A stretch of DNA of 64,000 nucleotides from contig CAIVCR010000078.1 of the NCBI GenBank assembly GCA_903904515.1, positions 1-64,000 on the forward strand. Reading direction: 5' to 3'. The stretch comes from an uncultured Bacteroidia bacterium (lineage in GTDB: Bacteria; Bacteroidota; Bacteroidia; Bacteroidales; Prolixibacteraceae). The translations under genes and the position numbers were made by a program. Below are positions 27,211-36,959 of the stretch, one piece after another. Position 1 is the first letter of the stretch. The number at the start of each line of letters is the position of its first letter. Below the pieces are notes generated by a model. The model searched no databases, was not told the origin of the DNA, and was given only the letters and a program-made list of their open reading frames with translations.

Positions 27211-29298
27211 ATGAATTTGCAAAAGAAAAGCTGGTTTGAATCAGAGAGCTGGCATACGATTTATTTAACGTTAATATTTATCTGTACCGGGATTATCCTC
27301 TATTTTGCGCTGCCCCAGGAAGGGAGATTTCGCTACGAATTTCAAAAAGGGAGGCCATGGATGCATGCCGCCCTGATTGCTCCGTTTGATTTTGCCATCA
27401 TGAAATCGGAACAGTCCATCAGCGAAGAACGTGATTCCCTGTTGAAGTCGTTAACACCCTACTTTCTGTTTCGCGATTCGGTTGAAAAACAGCAAATCAT
27501 AGCCCTTTCTGCCAAAATCGATGAGATCACCTTACAGGAAAATACCGAAATTCTCTACTCAAGAGTAGTCAAAAACAAAGTAGTCACCATATTTGAAAAA
27601 ATCTATCGTGCAGGAATTCTGGAACAAGGAACTGCAAATCTGCCGTCGCTGACAGGAAAGAGTGAACTTCTTGTTGTCAGGAACAATTTAGCCGAAAGAA
27701 TTCCTGTCGGACAGTTGTATTCCCTCAAAACGGCTTATTCGGAAGCTAACGCTGCACTGGAAATACTCAAGAACAGCGATAATGACTTAAAACAAATTAT
27801 CGGGAAGTTTCATCCCGAAGATTATTTAGCCGTTAATCTTACGTATGATCCTGATAAAACAGAGGCAGAAAAGGAAAAGATCCTGGAAAACCTGTCCACA
27901 ACGAATGGTGTCGTTCAGGAGGGTGAAAGAATCGTCTCACAAGGGGATGTAATCTCTCCCCATACTTATCTAATTCTTGAATCCCTAAAATCAGCAGTGG
28001 AGAAAAGCAGGGGTGACCTGACCAAATACTATCTGATTATCGTTGGAAAAGCCGTATTTATAACCATGTTGCTGGTTACCCTATTCCTGTTTATATACAA
28101 TATCCGCAGAAAGCTCCTAAGGTCAAAACGGGACATTACCTTTACCCTGTTTATGATGATTGGGATGATCTTTTTTTGCCGGATCATTGTTTCGTCAGGT
28201 ACAATTCCTATCTACATTGTCCCCTTTACCGCGCTGGCTTTGATCATCCGGACTTTTCTGGATGCCCGTCTGGCAATTTTCGTCAATACAATTACAGCCT
28301 TAATTGTAGGATTTATGGTCCCCAACGGCTATGAATTTGTATTGCTCACCATCCCTGCCGGGAGTATTGCGGTCATCAGTCAAAACAATCTTCAGAGACG
28401 CGATCAGCTGATTCTTACCTCATTAATTATCTTTTTCGTTTATGCCTTTACCTATATCGGAATCTCATTGATACAGGAAGCCAATCTGGCAGCCATAGAC
28501 TGGGAGGTGATGAAATGGTTCCTCATTAATGCGGCACTGACCTTAATTACTTATCTCCTGGTTTTTGTCATTGAAAAGTCATTCGGTTTTGTTTCAGATG
28601 TCACACTGATCGAATTGTCCTATTCCAACCAAAAACTGCTTCGACGACTTGCGGAAGAGGCTCCCGGAACATTCCAGCACTCGCTGCAGGTTGCAAATCT
28701 GGCAGAGGAGGCAATTTTAAGATTAGGAGGAAATCCGCTGCTTGTAAGAGCAGGAGCACTTTACCACGATATCGGGAAACTGGTTAATACGCAATATTTT
28801 ATTGAAAATCAGTCCCCGGGTATCAATCCCCATGACCAGCAGCCTTTGGAGAAAAGTACCCAGATAATTATGGACCATGTTTCGGGAGGGGTTGAACTTG
28901 CCCGGAAACATAAAATACCGGAACAAATCATCGACTTTATAAAAACCCATCATGGCACCACTTTTACGGGTTATTTTTATGCAGAAGCTAATAAAAAGAG
29001 CGAGACAGAGGTTGACAAATCCATTTTCACCTATCCTGGTCCAATCCCTTCAACTCGCGAAACTGCCGTCGTAATGCTTGCAGACAGCATCGAGGCAGCC
29101 TCCAGAAGCCTTGACAAAAAAGACAATATCAGTTTAAGCAAACTTATTGACTCCATCTTTCTGCAAAAGACAAAAGCCGGACAACTGGAGGATTCACCAC
29201 TGACATTCAAAGATATAACTCTTCTAAAAAAAATATTTTTGGAGAAATTACTCAATATCTATCATGTCAGAAATACCTATCCAACTAAAGATTCCTGA
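27211..29298 (+). CDS. 7TM-HD phosphodiesterase, PgpH-like
   Basis: A 695-residue membrane protein: one N-terminal helix (about 16-34), a large extracytoplasmic 7TMR-HDED domain (about 50-275), a block of seven helices (about 280-465), then a cytoplasmic HD domain with H-LQVANLAEEA, the HDIG motif ALYHDIGKLVN and IIMDHVSGGVELA and THHGT histidines. PgpH and related proteins hydrolyse cyclic di-AMP; this activity is inferred from domain order. A perfect hairpin terminator follows, so it appears monocistronic. Confidence 0.92.
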   Translation: MNLQKKSWFESESWHTIYLTLIFICTGIILYFALPQEGRFRYEFQKGRPWMHAALIAPFDFAIMKSEQSISEERDSLLKSLTPYFLFRDSVEKQQIIALSAKIDEITLQENTEILYSRVVKNKVVTIFEKIYRAGILEQGTANLPSLTGKSELLVVRNNLAERIPVGQLYSLKTAYSEANAALEILKNSDNDLKQIIGKFHPEDYLAVNLTYDPDKTEAEKEKILENLSTTNGVVQEGERIVSQGDVISPHTYLILESLKSAVEKSRGDLTKYYLIIVGKAVFITMLLVTLFLFIYNIRRKLLRSKRDITFTLFMMIGMIFFCRIIVSSGTIPIYIVPFTALALIIRTFLDARLAIFVNTITALIVGFMVPNGYEFVLLTIPAGSIAVISQNNLQRRDQLILTSLIIFFVYAFTYIGISLIQEANLAAIDWEVMKWFLINAALTLITYLLVFVIEKSFGFVSDVTLIELSYSNQKLLRRLAEEAPGTFQHSLQVANLAEEAILRLGGNPLLVRAGALYHDIGKLVNTQYFIENQSPGINPHDQQPLEKSTQIIMDHVSGGVELARKHKIPEQIIDFIKTHHGTTFTGYFYAEANKKSETEVDKSIFTYPGPIPSTRETAVVMLADSIEAASRSLDKKDNISLSKLIDSIFLQKTKAGQLEDSPLTFKDITLLKKIFLEKLLNIYHVRNTYPTKDS

Positions 29299-29350
29299 CC
29301 AATATTTCACGACGAAGAATTAGCACGAAAGTTGTAGTGTTTATCAGACA

Positions 29351-29385
29351 AATACCCTGAAGATTTTAAAAACCTTCAGGGTATT
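29351..29385 (+). terminator. 12-bp perfect hairpin after the HD phosphodiesterase gene
   Basis: AATACCCTGAAG and CTTCAGGGTATT pair perfectly around an 11-base AT loop, followed by ATTAAAAATTAATTTAT. The stem resembles the CCCTGxCAGGG-type palindromes seen at 41129 and 45220. Confidence 0.65.
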
Positions 29386-29416
29386 ATTAAAAATTAATTT
29401 ATCTAATTAGCTTTCT

Positions 29417-30697
29417 ATGTACAAGATTATATATGCTTTACTTCTTTTATCTGTTTTATTATCCGTTAGCTGCAAAAAAGAGACACAACAAACTACAAAT
29501 CCTACAGTTGACCCTTTGGTGAAATTCACTTCAGACACCTTTAACGATATGTATCTATGGTACAATACGTTGCCGAAGGTTGATCTGACTACATTTAAAA
29601 CTCCTGCAGAATACATTAGCGCTGTCCATTATGTAAAAGACAGATGGAGCTTTACGATGACCTATACTGACATGCAAAAGCTCCTCCAAAATGGTGAAAC
29701 TACAGGATGGGGTTTGGGGTTGGCATTTGATGCACAAAAATTATTGCGGGTTTTGTACGTTTACGACAATAGTGCAATGGGTAAAGCAGGTATTAAACGG
29801 GGTTGGCAAATTAAGGGGATAAACGGGAAGCTGGTTTCTGCGATGTCTGTCAGTGAAGTCAACACCCAAATTGGAAATACCTCTAACACATTCGACTTTA
29901 TAAAAAATGACGGATCCGAATTGGTTGTTGCAATGACTAAGGGGGCCATAGTAATCAATTCCGTTCTCTATTCAACCATTTACCCTGTCGCTGCTAAAAA
30001 AATTGGCTACCTGGTTTTTAATGAATTTCTGGGAAGTTCAGTCAAAGAACTCAATACTGCTTTCAATACATTTTTAACCGGAGGGATTACCGATTTAATT
30101 CTTGACCTAAGGTACAACGGTGGGGGAACCTTGAATTGTGCTGATTCACTGGTCGCTATATTAGCCGGGAAAACCTACAAGGACAAAGTTTATAATACAC
30201 TGATATACAATGACAAACACACAACCCTGGGCTTTTCAAGTGCAATAAAACTAAAGAGCAACAGTGTTCAGTTAAATAATTTAGTCGTGTTAACAACCTA
30301 CTCAACGGCCTCTGCCAGTGAACTGGTCATTGCGGGCCTAAAACCATATCTCAACATAAAGCTTATTGGTTCTGCCACGCAGGGTAAACCTGTTGGGATG
30401 AATATTGCAGGAGATACAAAGCTCAATATCGCCGTAATTCCGATAAGTTTCAAAAATGTAAATTCTCAGGGATATACCGACTATTTTGACGGTATACCCG
30501 TAGATGTAAGTGTTGCAGATAATGTATCACAGGATTGGGGCAGTTCTGCAGATGGCAGTTTGACAGCTGCAATAAACTATATATCAACGGGATCTGTAGG
30601 TTTCACCCCAGTTACAAAATCGATAATTCTGCCCGGAAAAATTATCTACAGAGGGAGTGACACACCGGTTGAGAATGCTTACATGATTTCTCAATAA
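29417..30697 (+). CDS. S41-family C-terminal processing peptidase, lipoprotein
   Basis: A 426-residue lipoprotein protease (lipobox SVSC, Cys19). It has an S41 N-terminal region (about 35-90), a PDZ domain (about 95-175, GWGLGLAF, VYDNSAMGKAGIKRGWQI), and a tail-specific protease core with the catalytic Ser in TYSTASASE and Lys in SATQGKP, plus the structural DLRYNGGG. Such enzymes degrade proteins in the periplasm or at the outer membrane from the C-terminus. A C1 peptidase gene follows after about 120 bases. Confidence 0.93.
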   Translation: MYKIIYALLLLSVLLSVSCKKETQQTTNPTVDPLVKFTSDTFNDMYLWYNTLPKVDLTTFKTPAEYISAVHYVKDRWSFTMTYTDMQKLLQNGETTGWGLGLAFDAQKLLRVLYVYDNSAMGKAGIKRGWQIKGINGKLVSAMSVSEVNTQIGNTSNTFDFIKNDGSELVVAMTKGAIVINSVLYSTIYPVAAKKIGYLVFNEFLGSSVKELNTAFNTFLTGGITDLILDLRYNGGGTLNCADSLVAILAGKTYKDKVYNTLIYNDKHTTLGFSSAIKLKSNSVQLNNLVVLTTYSTASASELVIAGLKPYLNIKLIGSATQGKPVGMNIAGDTKLNIAVIPISFKNVNSQGYTDYFDGIPVDVSVADNVSQDWGSSADGSLTAAINYISTGSVGFTPVTKSIILPGKIIYRGSDTPVENAYMISQ

Positions 30698-30815
30698 AAA
30701 TCAGCACTAAGTTCAGATGTACCGATCAATTTATATTAATTCTAATTTTAAATAAGTACTGAAATTCAATCACTTTTACTATTTTTCCGTGCAAATTACA
30801 CATTAGAAAATTACT

Positions 30816-32018
30816 ATGCAATCTTTCAAAAAAGGAGTTATCCTTGTTTTAACGCTGTGGTTTACAACCACAATTTCGTATGGAGGAAACAAAGACGAAC
30901 AAGGCTATAAGTTTGAACTAATCAAGGAGATACCTCATACTTCCATAAAAAATCAATTCCAGAGTGGAACCTGCTGGTCCTTTGCCGGGATGTCCTTTTT
31001 TGAAACAGAGATGCTTCGGATGGGTAAGCCGGAAGTCGATTTATCAGAGATGTTTGAGGTGAGCCTGTGTTACCGTGATAAAGCCAAGAAATATGTCAGG
31101 ATGCAGGGAAAACTTAATTTCAGTGCAGGGGGAGAGCTTTTTGATGATTTGTATATTGCCACTAAGTACGGACTAGTTCCCGAAAGTGCCTTTCCGGGGA
31201 TTAAATACAATGAAGAGAAGCATGTACACGGCGAAATGGATGAGGTGCTTCTTAAAATGGCAGAGGCTGTTGTCGAAGCGAAAAGTAAGAAGCTAACCTC
31301 GGTATGGGGTATTGCAATTAATAATACGATTGATGCCTATCTTGGAGTTCTCCCGGAAAAATTCGAATACCAGGGTAAATCCTATACTCCAAAGTCTTTC
31401 GCGTCTGACTACTGTGGAATTAATGGGAATGATTATGTACAGATCACCTCCTTTAACCATCACCCTTTTTATGAGTCCTTTAGTTTGGAAGTTGCAGACA
31501 ACTGGCTATGGAGTCAGTTTTACAATGTCCCTCTTGACGAACTTCAGCAGATTGTTGATTATTCACTGCAAAACGGATATTCTGTACTTTGGGCAGCTGA
31601 TGTTAGCGACAAGGGGTTTGCAACATCAATAAAAGGAATCGCCGTAGTTCCCGACAAGACGCTGAAAGATATGAGTAATGCAGAGATCGCAAAATGGGAC
31701 AGTCTCTCGGAAAAAGAGAAGGAGGCCACCTACTATAAATTTGACAAACCTGGAAAAGAGAGAGATATCACCCAGGAAGTTCGTCAGGAAGCCTTTGACA
31801 ATCTTGAAACTACAGATGATCATGCCATGCATTTGATCGGTCTGGCCAAGGACCAAAACGGCACGCTGTACTATAAGGTGAAGAACTCCTGGGGCAATTA
31901 CAATCAGTTTAAGGGTTATTTTTATGCTTCGCAACCCTATTTACGCTATAAGACTACTGCCATTATGGTTAATAAGGCCTCAATCCCCGAGGCCATAAGG
32001 AAAAAACTTAATTTATAG
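30816..32018 (+). CDS. exported C1B peptidase (bleomycin hydrolase/PepC-like)
   Basis: A 400-residue papain-fold aminopeptidase. Catalytic triad Cys53 (GTCWSF), His336 (DDHAMH) and Asn357 (KNSWG). Residues 1-23 form a signal peptide, unlike the cytoplasmic PepC of lactic acid bacteria, so this is likely periplasmic or secreted; such forms are common in Bacteroidota. With the S41 peptidase upstream it makes a pair of exported proteases. Confidence 0.93.
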   Translation: MQSFKKGVILVLTLWFTTTISYGGNKDEQGYKFELIKEIPHTSIKNQFQSGTCWSFAGMSFFETEMLRMGKPEVDLSEMFEVSLCYRDKAKKYVRMQGKLNFSAGGELFDDLYIATKYGLVPESAFPGIKYNEEKHVHGEMDEVLLKMAEAVVEAKSKKLTSVWGIAINNTIDAYLGVLPEKFEYQGKSYTPKSFASDYCGINGNDYVQITSFNHHPFYESFSLEVADNWLWSQFYNVPLDELQQIVDYSLQNGYSVLWAADVSDKGFATSIKGIAVVPDKTLKDMSNAEIAKWDSLSEKEKEATYYKFDKPGKERDITQEVRQEAFDNLETTDDHAMHLIGLAKDQNGTLYYKVKNSWGNYNQFKGYFYASQPYLRYKTTAIMVNKASIPEAIRKKLNL

Positions 32019-32050
32019 TTGTTTATTAACAGAAATTTTATCTACTTTTG
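32019..32050 (+). promoter_or_regulatory. rplS promoter
   Basis: TTG at 32019-32021 and TACTTTTG at 32043-32050, 21 bases apart, fit the Bacteroidota promoter pattern. The -7 element ends 88 bases before the L19 start, leaving room for a leader. Confidence 0.5.
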
Positions 32051-32138
32051 CGCCCTGTTCCGTACGCAATCTCTGACAGCAAACAATTAGACACTGTGAA
32101 TATTGCGTTCGTTAATAATATCGTTAAAATCAATCAAG

Positions 32139-32489
32139 ATGGATCTGATTAAAATTGCAGAAAATGCGTTCTTAGGTGAACAAAAGGTATTGCCTGTATT
32201 TCACGCTGGCGACACGATAACAGTTAGTTACAAAATTGTCGAGGGTGTAAAGGAGAGAATTCAGAATTACAAAGGTACCGTAATTCAGATTAAAGGTACC
32301 GGAACAACTAAAACATTCACAGTTCGCAAAATGTCTGGTAATATTGGTGTAGAAAGGATTTTTCCCTTTTTCTCTCCGTTTATTGATGGCATTGAAGTTA
32401 ACCGTATGGGACGTGTGCGTCGTGCACGTTTGTTCTATCTTCGCGAATTGACCGGCAAAAAAGCCCGTATCAAAGAAAAAAGATTCTAA
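32139..32489 (+). CDS. rplS: 50S ribosomal protein L19
   Basis: A 116-residue ribosomal protein at the 30S-50S interface. Sequence is typical ([63 protein letters not shown]). The ATG at 32139 gives the family N-terminus MDLIK; a TTG 36 bases upstream would add atypical residues. It is not next to rpsP, rimM or trmD, so it forms its own unit with a strong terminator. Confidence 0.97.
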   Translation: MDLIKIAENAFLGEQKVLPVFHAGDTITVSYKIVEGVKERIQNYKGTVIQIKGTGTTKTFTVRKMSGNIGVERIFPFFSPFIDGIEVNRMGRVRRARLFYLRELTGKKARIKEKRF

Positions 32490-32502
32490 GAACAACAACT
32501 TT

Positions 32503-32536
32503 AAAAGGGTTCCTCAAAAAGGAACCCTTTTTTTTT
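32503..32536 (+). terminator. Rho-independent terminator of rplS
   Basis: AAAGGGTTCC and GGAACCCTTT form a perfect stem around a 7-base loop, followed by a T-run. It lies 13 bases after the rplS stop. Confidence 0.92.
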
Positions 32537-32565
32537 CTAATTTTATAGAAATTTAGTTGTTGATT

Positions 32566-33489
32566 ATGCCCCTTCTCTCCACCGAAAAACTTTCCACCAA
32601 ACGCTGGTTTATTGACTATAGTTTGATCACTATCGGCTCATTTATCATGGCCGTTGGATTTGTTTTCTTTATTACACCCCATAAAATAGTACCAGGCGGC
32701 ATTTATGGCCTGGGAATTATAGTCCATTACCTCTCCAAAGGGATGACCTTATGGCCGGAGGGATTTCCCATAGGATTATTCAATTTATTGGTAAATATCC
32801 CATTAACCTATTTTGGAATTAAACTTCTGGGACGGCAATTCGGCACCAAAACCATTTATGGCTTCATTTCCTCCTCCGTATTTATGGATATAATTACCTG
32901 GATGCGCGAGATCGGGGATGCACCGCTTGTAAATGATGTGCTGCTATCCTGTATATTTGGCGGTGTACTGACCGGTATCGGGCTGGGATTGATCTTTAAG
33001 GCAAGGGCAACTTCAGGGGGTAGCGATATCATTGCAATGGTAATAACCCGGTACACCCGCATTCCGATTGGCCAAATGTTGATCTGGGTTGATTCTGCCA
33101 TCGTATTGGTGGCCCTGGCCGCCTTTAAGGACTGGCAGATCCCTCTTTACAGCATGATTGTTATTTATATTACCGGCAGGGCCGTTGACCTTATTCTGGA
33201 AGGGGCTAATTACAATAAAGCGTTGATTATTATCTCCGAAAAACACGAAGATATCCGGAATAAAATAATTATTGATCTTGGTCGGGGTGGAACTTACCTC
33301 AAAGGAACCGGGATGTATACTGATACCGAAAAGAACATTATTTTCACTGTTGTCAGCCGCCGTGAGGTTGCAATTTTAGAAGAGCATATCAATAAAATTG
33401 ACCCCTCAGCCTTTATTACGATCATGGATGCAAGTGAAATTCTAGGTGAAGGATTTCAATCATTAAAGCACAAAATAGAATATCATTAA
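32566..33489 (+). CDS. YitT-family membrane protein
   Basis: A 307-residue protein with about five to six membrane helices in the N-terminal 200 residues (YitT/DUF161; KIVPGGIYGLGI, FKARATSGGSDIIAM) and a soluble C-terminal DUF2179 domain (about 215-300). The role of the family is not established. The ATG at 32566 is preferred over TTG codons just upstream. A patatin gene follows 24 bases later. Confidence 0.9.
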   Translation: MPLLSTEKLSTKRWFIDYSLITIGSFIMAVGFVFFITPHKIVPGGIYGLGIIVHYLSKGMTLWPEGFPIGLFNLLVNIPLTYFGIKLLGRQFGTKTIYGFISSSVFMDIITWMREIGDAPLVNDVLLSCIFGGVLTGIGLGLIFKARATSGGSDIIAMVITRYTRIPIGQMLIWVDSAIVLVALAAFKDWQIPLYSMIVIYITGRAVDLILEGANYNKALIIISEKHEDIRNKIIIDLGRGGTYLKGTGMYTDTEKNIIFTVVSRREVAILEEHINKIDPSAFITIMDASEILGEGFQSLKHKIEYH

Positions 33490-33513
33490 GAGTTGATAAT
33501 TGGAATTTAAACT

Positions 33514-35805
33514 ATGAGCAGGGTCTTATTTACAGTGTTACTTTGCCTTTATTTCATGCCGATGCAGGGATTCAGCCAAAAGGTAGGTCTGGTTCTGAGT
33601 GGTGGTGGTGCAAAAGGGCTTGCCCATATTGGGGTGATCAAGGCACTTGAGGAGAACAATATTCCAATTGATTATATCACCGGAACCTCAATGGGGGCAA
33701 TTATTGGTGGGCTCTATGCTGCAGGTTATTCTCCGGAAGAGATGGAAATACTGTTCAAATCGGAAGATTTTAAAAATTGGTCTACAGGAAAGATCCCTCC
33801 AAAATATGTCTATTTCTTTAAGCAACTCGAAGATAATCCATCTTTTATAGATCTCGACTTTGCCAGAAAAGAGGACAAAATACAACTTGCTCTCCCTACC
33901 AACCTCGTTCCATCGGGACAAATGGACTTCGGCTTTATGGAATTGTTTAGTCCTGCCAATGCCCTGGCAGGGAATGACTTCGACAATCTTTTTGTTCCGT
34001 TCCGATGTGTAGCAACGGATATTTACCGCGGAGAACCGGTCGTATTTCGCTCTGGAGATCTAGGATTAGCTGTCAGGGCATCTATGACTTTCCCCTTTTA
34101 TTTCAAACCGATCGAAATTGACAGTGTGTTGCTTTTCGACGGAGGTTTGGTGAACAACTTTCCGTGTGATGTTATGTATGAGGATTTTCATCCTGATATT
34201 ATGATTGGAAGCGCTGTTGGATTCAGGGACAAAAAACCAAAAACAGACGACATTAAAGTCCAGATTGAGAATATGATGGTTCGTAAAAACAACTATTTCA
34301 TCCCCGACAGTCTGGGAATTACAATTAAATCACCGGTTGACCATATTGCCTTGTTCGATTTTGAACGACTCGAGGAAATTGAAAAAGCCGGGTATGAATC
34401 GACCATGAAACAAATCAACACCATAAAATCAAGAATAACCAGACGGGTCAACCTCGATCACCTGACCCGTGCGCGGGAAGAATACCGCAGCAAAAGCCCC
34501 ACGATGAGATTCAACAATATTCAGGTCTCCGGAGTGGATGGTTCCCAACGCCACTACATCATACAGTCAATCAGGCACAAATCGAAGACATTTGATTTAG
34601 AAGAGCTAAGGAAGGAATATTTCAAAATCCTGGGTGACGATAAAATCAAATCCCTGCTCCCTACTGCAGATTACAACAAACAAACCGGGCTCTATGATCT
34701 CCAATTAAAAGCTGAACAACAAAAACCGCTTGCAGTCGGGGTAGGTGGCTATTTTTCACTCTCTGATGTTAACCAGGGGTATATCGGACTCGACTATCGC
34801 CTTTTCAATAATTTGCCTATCACAATCCAGTCGAACATCCACGTTGGTAAATTCTATAGCTCCTTCATGGGGGGAACCCGTTTTAATTTTACCTCAAGGC
34901 AGCCTTTCTCCCTTGAACTTTATTTTATTAAAAATCATACAGACTACTTTTCAGGCTCTACACAACTCTTTTTCGAGAATCAGGTTTCTCATTATGTGAT
35001 TCGAAATGATGACAATATCCAGCTAAATATAAGTTTTCCATCAAAGACCACCTCCAAATGGGAGGCAGGAATTGACTTTCTGAATCAGGCTGATGATTAT
35101 TACCAAACCATAAATTTCACGAAAAATGACACCCCCGACCGAACCACATTTACGGCCGGAAATCTACATGTCAGACTGGAAACAAGAGCATTTAACAAGA
35201 AACAATACCCTACTGAAGGAAAGATGTTTAACTTCGAATCAAGTTATATCTTCGGCACTGAAAAGGAAGATCCGGGATCTACCAGCCAAATGAATCAACC
35301 GTACCGCAAAGCGCATGACTATTTCCAGCTTGACCTTAGGTATGAAAGATATTTCAAAACCACTAAATGGTTGACATTAGGGGTGACCGGAGAATCGTAC
35401 TTTTCGAACAAAGGGCTTTTTCACAACTATACGGCTACACTTTTATCGGCTCATAGCTTCGCCCCCACAGTTAACAGCACAATCAGATATTTACCCTACC
35501 TGAGGGCTGACAATTTCGTTGCAGGTGGTATCAAAGCGATAATTCCTGTCACTGCTACAACACATCTGAGATTTGAAGGTTATTTTTTTCAGCCTTTTAA
35601 AGAGTTACTCAACAGCGCAGAGAATATTCCGCAGTACAGCAATAAGATGTTTACCTCGAAAGCATTTCTCGGAAGCGGTGGATTCGTGTACCATACCCCG
35701 TTTGGCCCGGCAAGTTTACTGCTGAATTATTACAGCGGCAGTGATCCTAAGTTCTATTTACAGGTCAGTTTTGGATACCTCCTGTATAATCGTGGCAGAA
35801 AATAG
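33514..35805 (+). CDS. patatin-like phospholipase with outer-membrane barrel (PlpD-like)
   Basis: A 763-residue protein with a signal peptide (1-21), a patatin domain with oxyanion loop LSGGGAKG, catalytic Ser59 (GTSMG) and Asp209 (FDGGLVNN), a short POTRA-like domain (about 330-400) and a C-terminal beta-barrel (about 410-763, alternating aromatic strands, ending VSFGYLLYNRGRK). This order and length match PlpD, the type Vd autotransporter, in which the lipase is displayed or released through its own barrel. Members cleave phospholipids; substrate here is inferred. Confidence 0.9.
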   Translation: MSRVLFTVLLCLYFMPMQGFSQKVGLVLSGGGAKGLAHIGVIKALEENNIPIDYITGTSMGAIIGGLYAAGYSPEEMEILFKSEDFKNWSTGKIPPKYVYFFKQLEDNPSFIDLDFARKEDKIQLALPTNLVPSGQMDFGFMELFSPANALAGNDFDNLFVPFRCVATDIYRGEPVVFRSGDLGLAVRASMTFPFYFKPIEIDSVLLFDGGLVNNFPCDVMYEDFHPDIMIGSAVGFRDKKPKTDDIKVQIENMMVRKNNYFIPDSLGITIKSPVDHIALFDFERLEEIEKAGYESTMKQINTIKSRITRRVNLDHLTRAREEYRSKSPTMRFNNIQVSGVDGSQRHYIIQSIRHKSKTFDLEELRKEYFKILGDDKIKSLLPTADYNKQTGLYDLQLKAEQQKPLAVGVGGYFSLSDVNQGYIGLDYRLFNNLPITIQSNIHVGKFYSSFMGGTRFNFTSRQPFSLELYFIKNHTDYFSGSTQLFFENQVSHYVIRNDDNIQLNISFPSKTTSKWEAGIDFLNQADDYYQTINFTKNDTPDRTTFTAGNLHVRLETRAFNKKQYPTEGKMFNFESSYIFGTEKEDPGSTSQMNQPYRKAHDYFQLDLRYERYFKTTKWLTLGVTGESYFSNKGLFHNYTATLLSAHSFAPTVNSTIRYLPYLRADNFVAGGIKAIIPVTATTHLRFEGYFFQPFKELLNSAENIPQYSNKMFTSKAFLGSGGFVYHTPFGPASLLLNYYSGSDPKFYLQVSFGYLLYNRGRK

Positions 35806-35835
35806 AAACCGGAAAACCCCAATTTCAAAAACCAA

Positions 35836-35843
35836 TATATTTG
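35836..35843 (+). promoter_or_regulatory. putative -7 element upstream of the mutarotase gene
   Basis: TATATTTG, an exact match to TAnnTTTG, lies 34 bases before the mutarotase start codon. No TTG is seen at -33. Confidence 0.4.
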
Positions 35844-35877
35844 CAGATTTCTACTAACGACTAAATTGAAATAAAAG

Positions 35878-36780
35878 ATGATCGACATTAATCAATTAAA
35901 CGAAAAATTCAAAATTGAGGGAGTTTTAACTTTTAAAAAGCTTAAAAACAATCTCATTTGCCTTGTAGTTTCAAATCAATATGCCGATGCCACTATCTCC
36001 CTGTATGGTGCCCAAATAACAAGTTTCAGACCAAAAAAAGAGGTGGAGATTCTGTGGCTTAGTCCGATGAGTTATTATGAAGAAGGAAAGGCTATACGCG
36101 GCGGGATTCCTGTCTGTTTTCCCTGGTTCGGCCCCCATAAAAGTGATCCCGCAAAACCACAACACGGTTTTGGCCGGCTGATGTATTGGGAATTAATGGA
36201 AGTCACAGAAAATACGCACGGAGAGACCCAGATCAGATTAGAACTAACCTCATCAGAAATCACAAAGGCATACTGGCCGTACGAATTTTTCGCTGAAATG
36301 ACATTCACTATCGGGAAGACGCTTAAGGTGACCCTAAAAGTGACCAACACCTCTCCCATCCAGTTTGATTATTCCTGTGCACTTCATACCTATTTCAATT
36401 TATCTGCTATAGAAGATATCACCATTGAAGGCCTAAAGGGGACCCGATATTATAAAAATGGGGAACCAGGAGAATTCATTCAGGAGAGTTCTAAACTAAA
36501 AATCCATCAGGTTGAAGATCGCCATTATTACGACACTTCTGCAACCTGTTTCATTGAAGATCCAAAATTCAGGCGCAAAATCATGGTTGCAAAATCAGGG
36601 AGCAAAACAACCACAGTCTGGAATCCGGGAGCAGCTAATTGTCATAAGACTAGCGATATGCCGAATGAGGCCTATCGAAGATTTGTTTGCATCGAGGCCG
36701 TTAATTCATTAAATGATACAGTCTGTATAACTCCGGGGGAATCTCATGAAACCTCGGCGGTTATTGGACTGAAAGAATGA
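35878..36780 (+). CDS. D-hexose-6-phosphate mutarotase (YeaD-like)
   Basis: A 300-residue aldose-1-epimerase-fold enzyme that interconverts alpha and beta anomers of hexose 6-phosphates. Family features: YGAQITSFRP, RGGIPVCFPWFGPH, the catalytic His in ALHTYFN, and a catalytic Glu in CIEAVNS. It stands alone between the patatin gene and a convergent hexosaminidase, separated from the latter by a repeat-rich hairpin region. Confidence 0.92.
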   Translation: MIDINQLNEKFKIEGVLTFKKLKNNLICLVVSNQYADATISLYGAQITSFRPKKEVEILWLSPMSYYEEGKAIRGGIPVCFPWFGPHKSDPAKPQHGFGRLMYWELMEVTENTHGETQIRLELTSSEITKAYWPYEFFAEMTFTIGKTLKVTLKVTNTSPIQFDYSCALHTYFNLSAIEDITIEGLKGTRYYKNGEPGEFIQESSKLKIHQVEDRHYYDTSATCFIEDPKFRRKIMVAKSGSKTTTVWNPGAANCHKTSDMPNEAYRRFVCIEAVNSLNDTVCITPGESHETSAVIGLKE

Positions 36781-36788
36781 GATGGAAA

Positions 36789-36950
36789 TCAAAATGCAAA
36801 GTGTAAATTGCAAAAGGTAAAATGCAAAGTTCAAGTAGAAATCAGGAGAAATTTGAATATCTGTAGAGCAGCCATCCCCTTAATTTTAAATTTTACTATT
36901 TGCATTTTACACTTTGAATTTTACACACTGAATTTTATACTCTGAATTTT
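36789..36950. repeat. repeat-rich convergent hairpin between mutarotase and GH20 genes
   Basis: The left block (36789-36833) has direct repeats of about 15 bases built on AAAATGCAAAGTGTAAA; the right block (36886-36950) has the inverse TTTGCATTTTACACTTTG repeated in degenerate form. The two arms can pair, giving a long AT-rich hairpin between two convergent genes, so it may stop transcription from both sides. Confidence 0.65.
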
Positions 36951-36959
36951 TCCGTAAGT

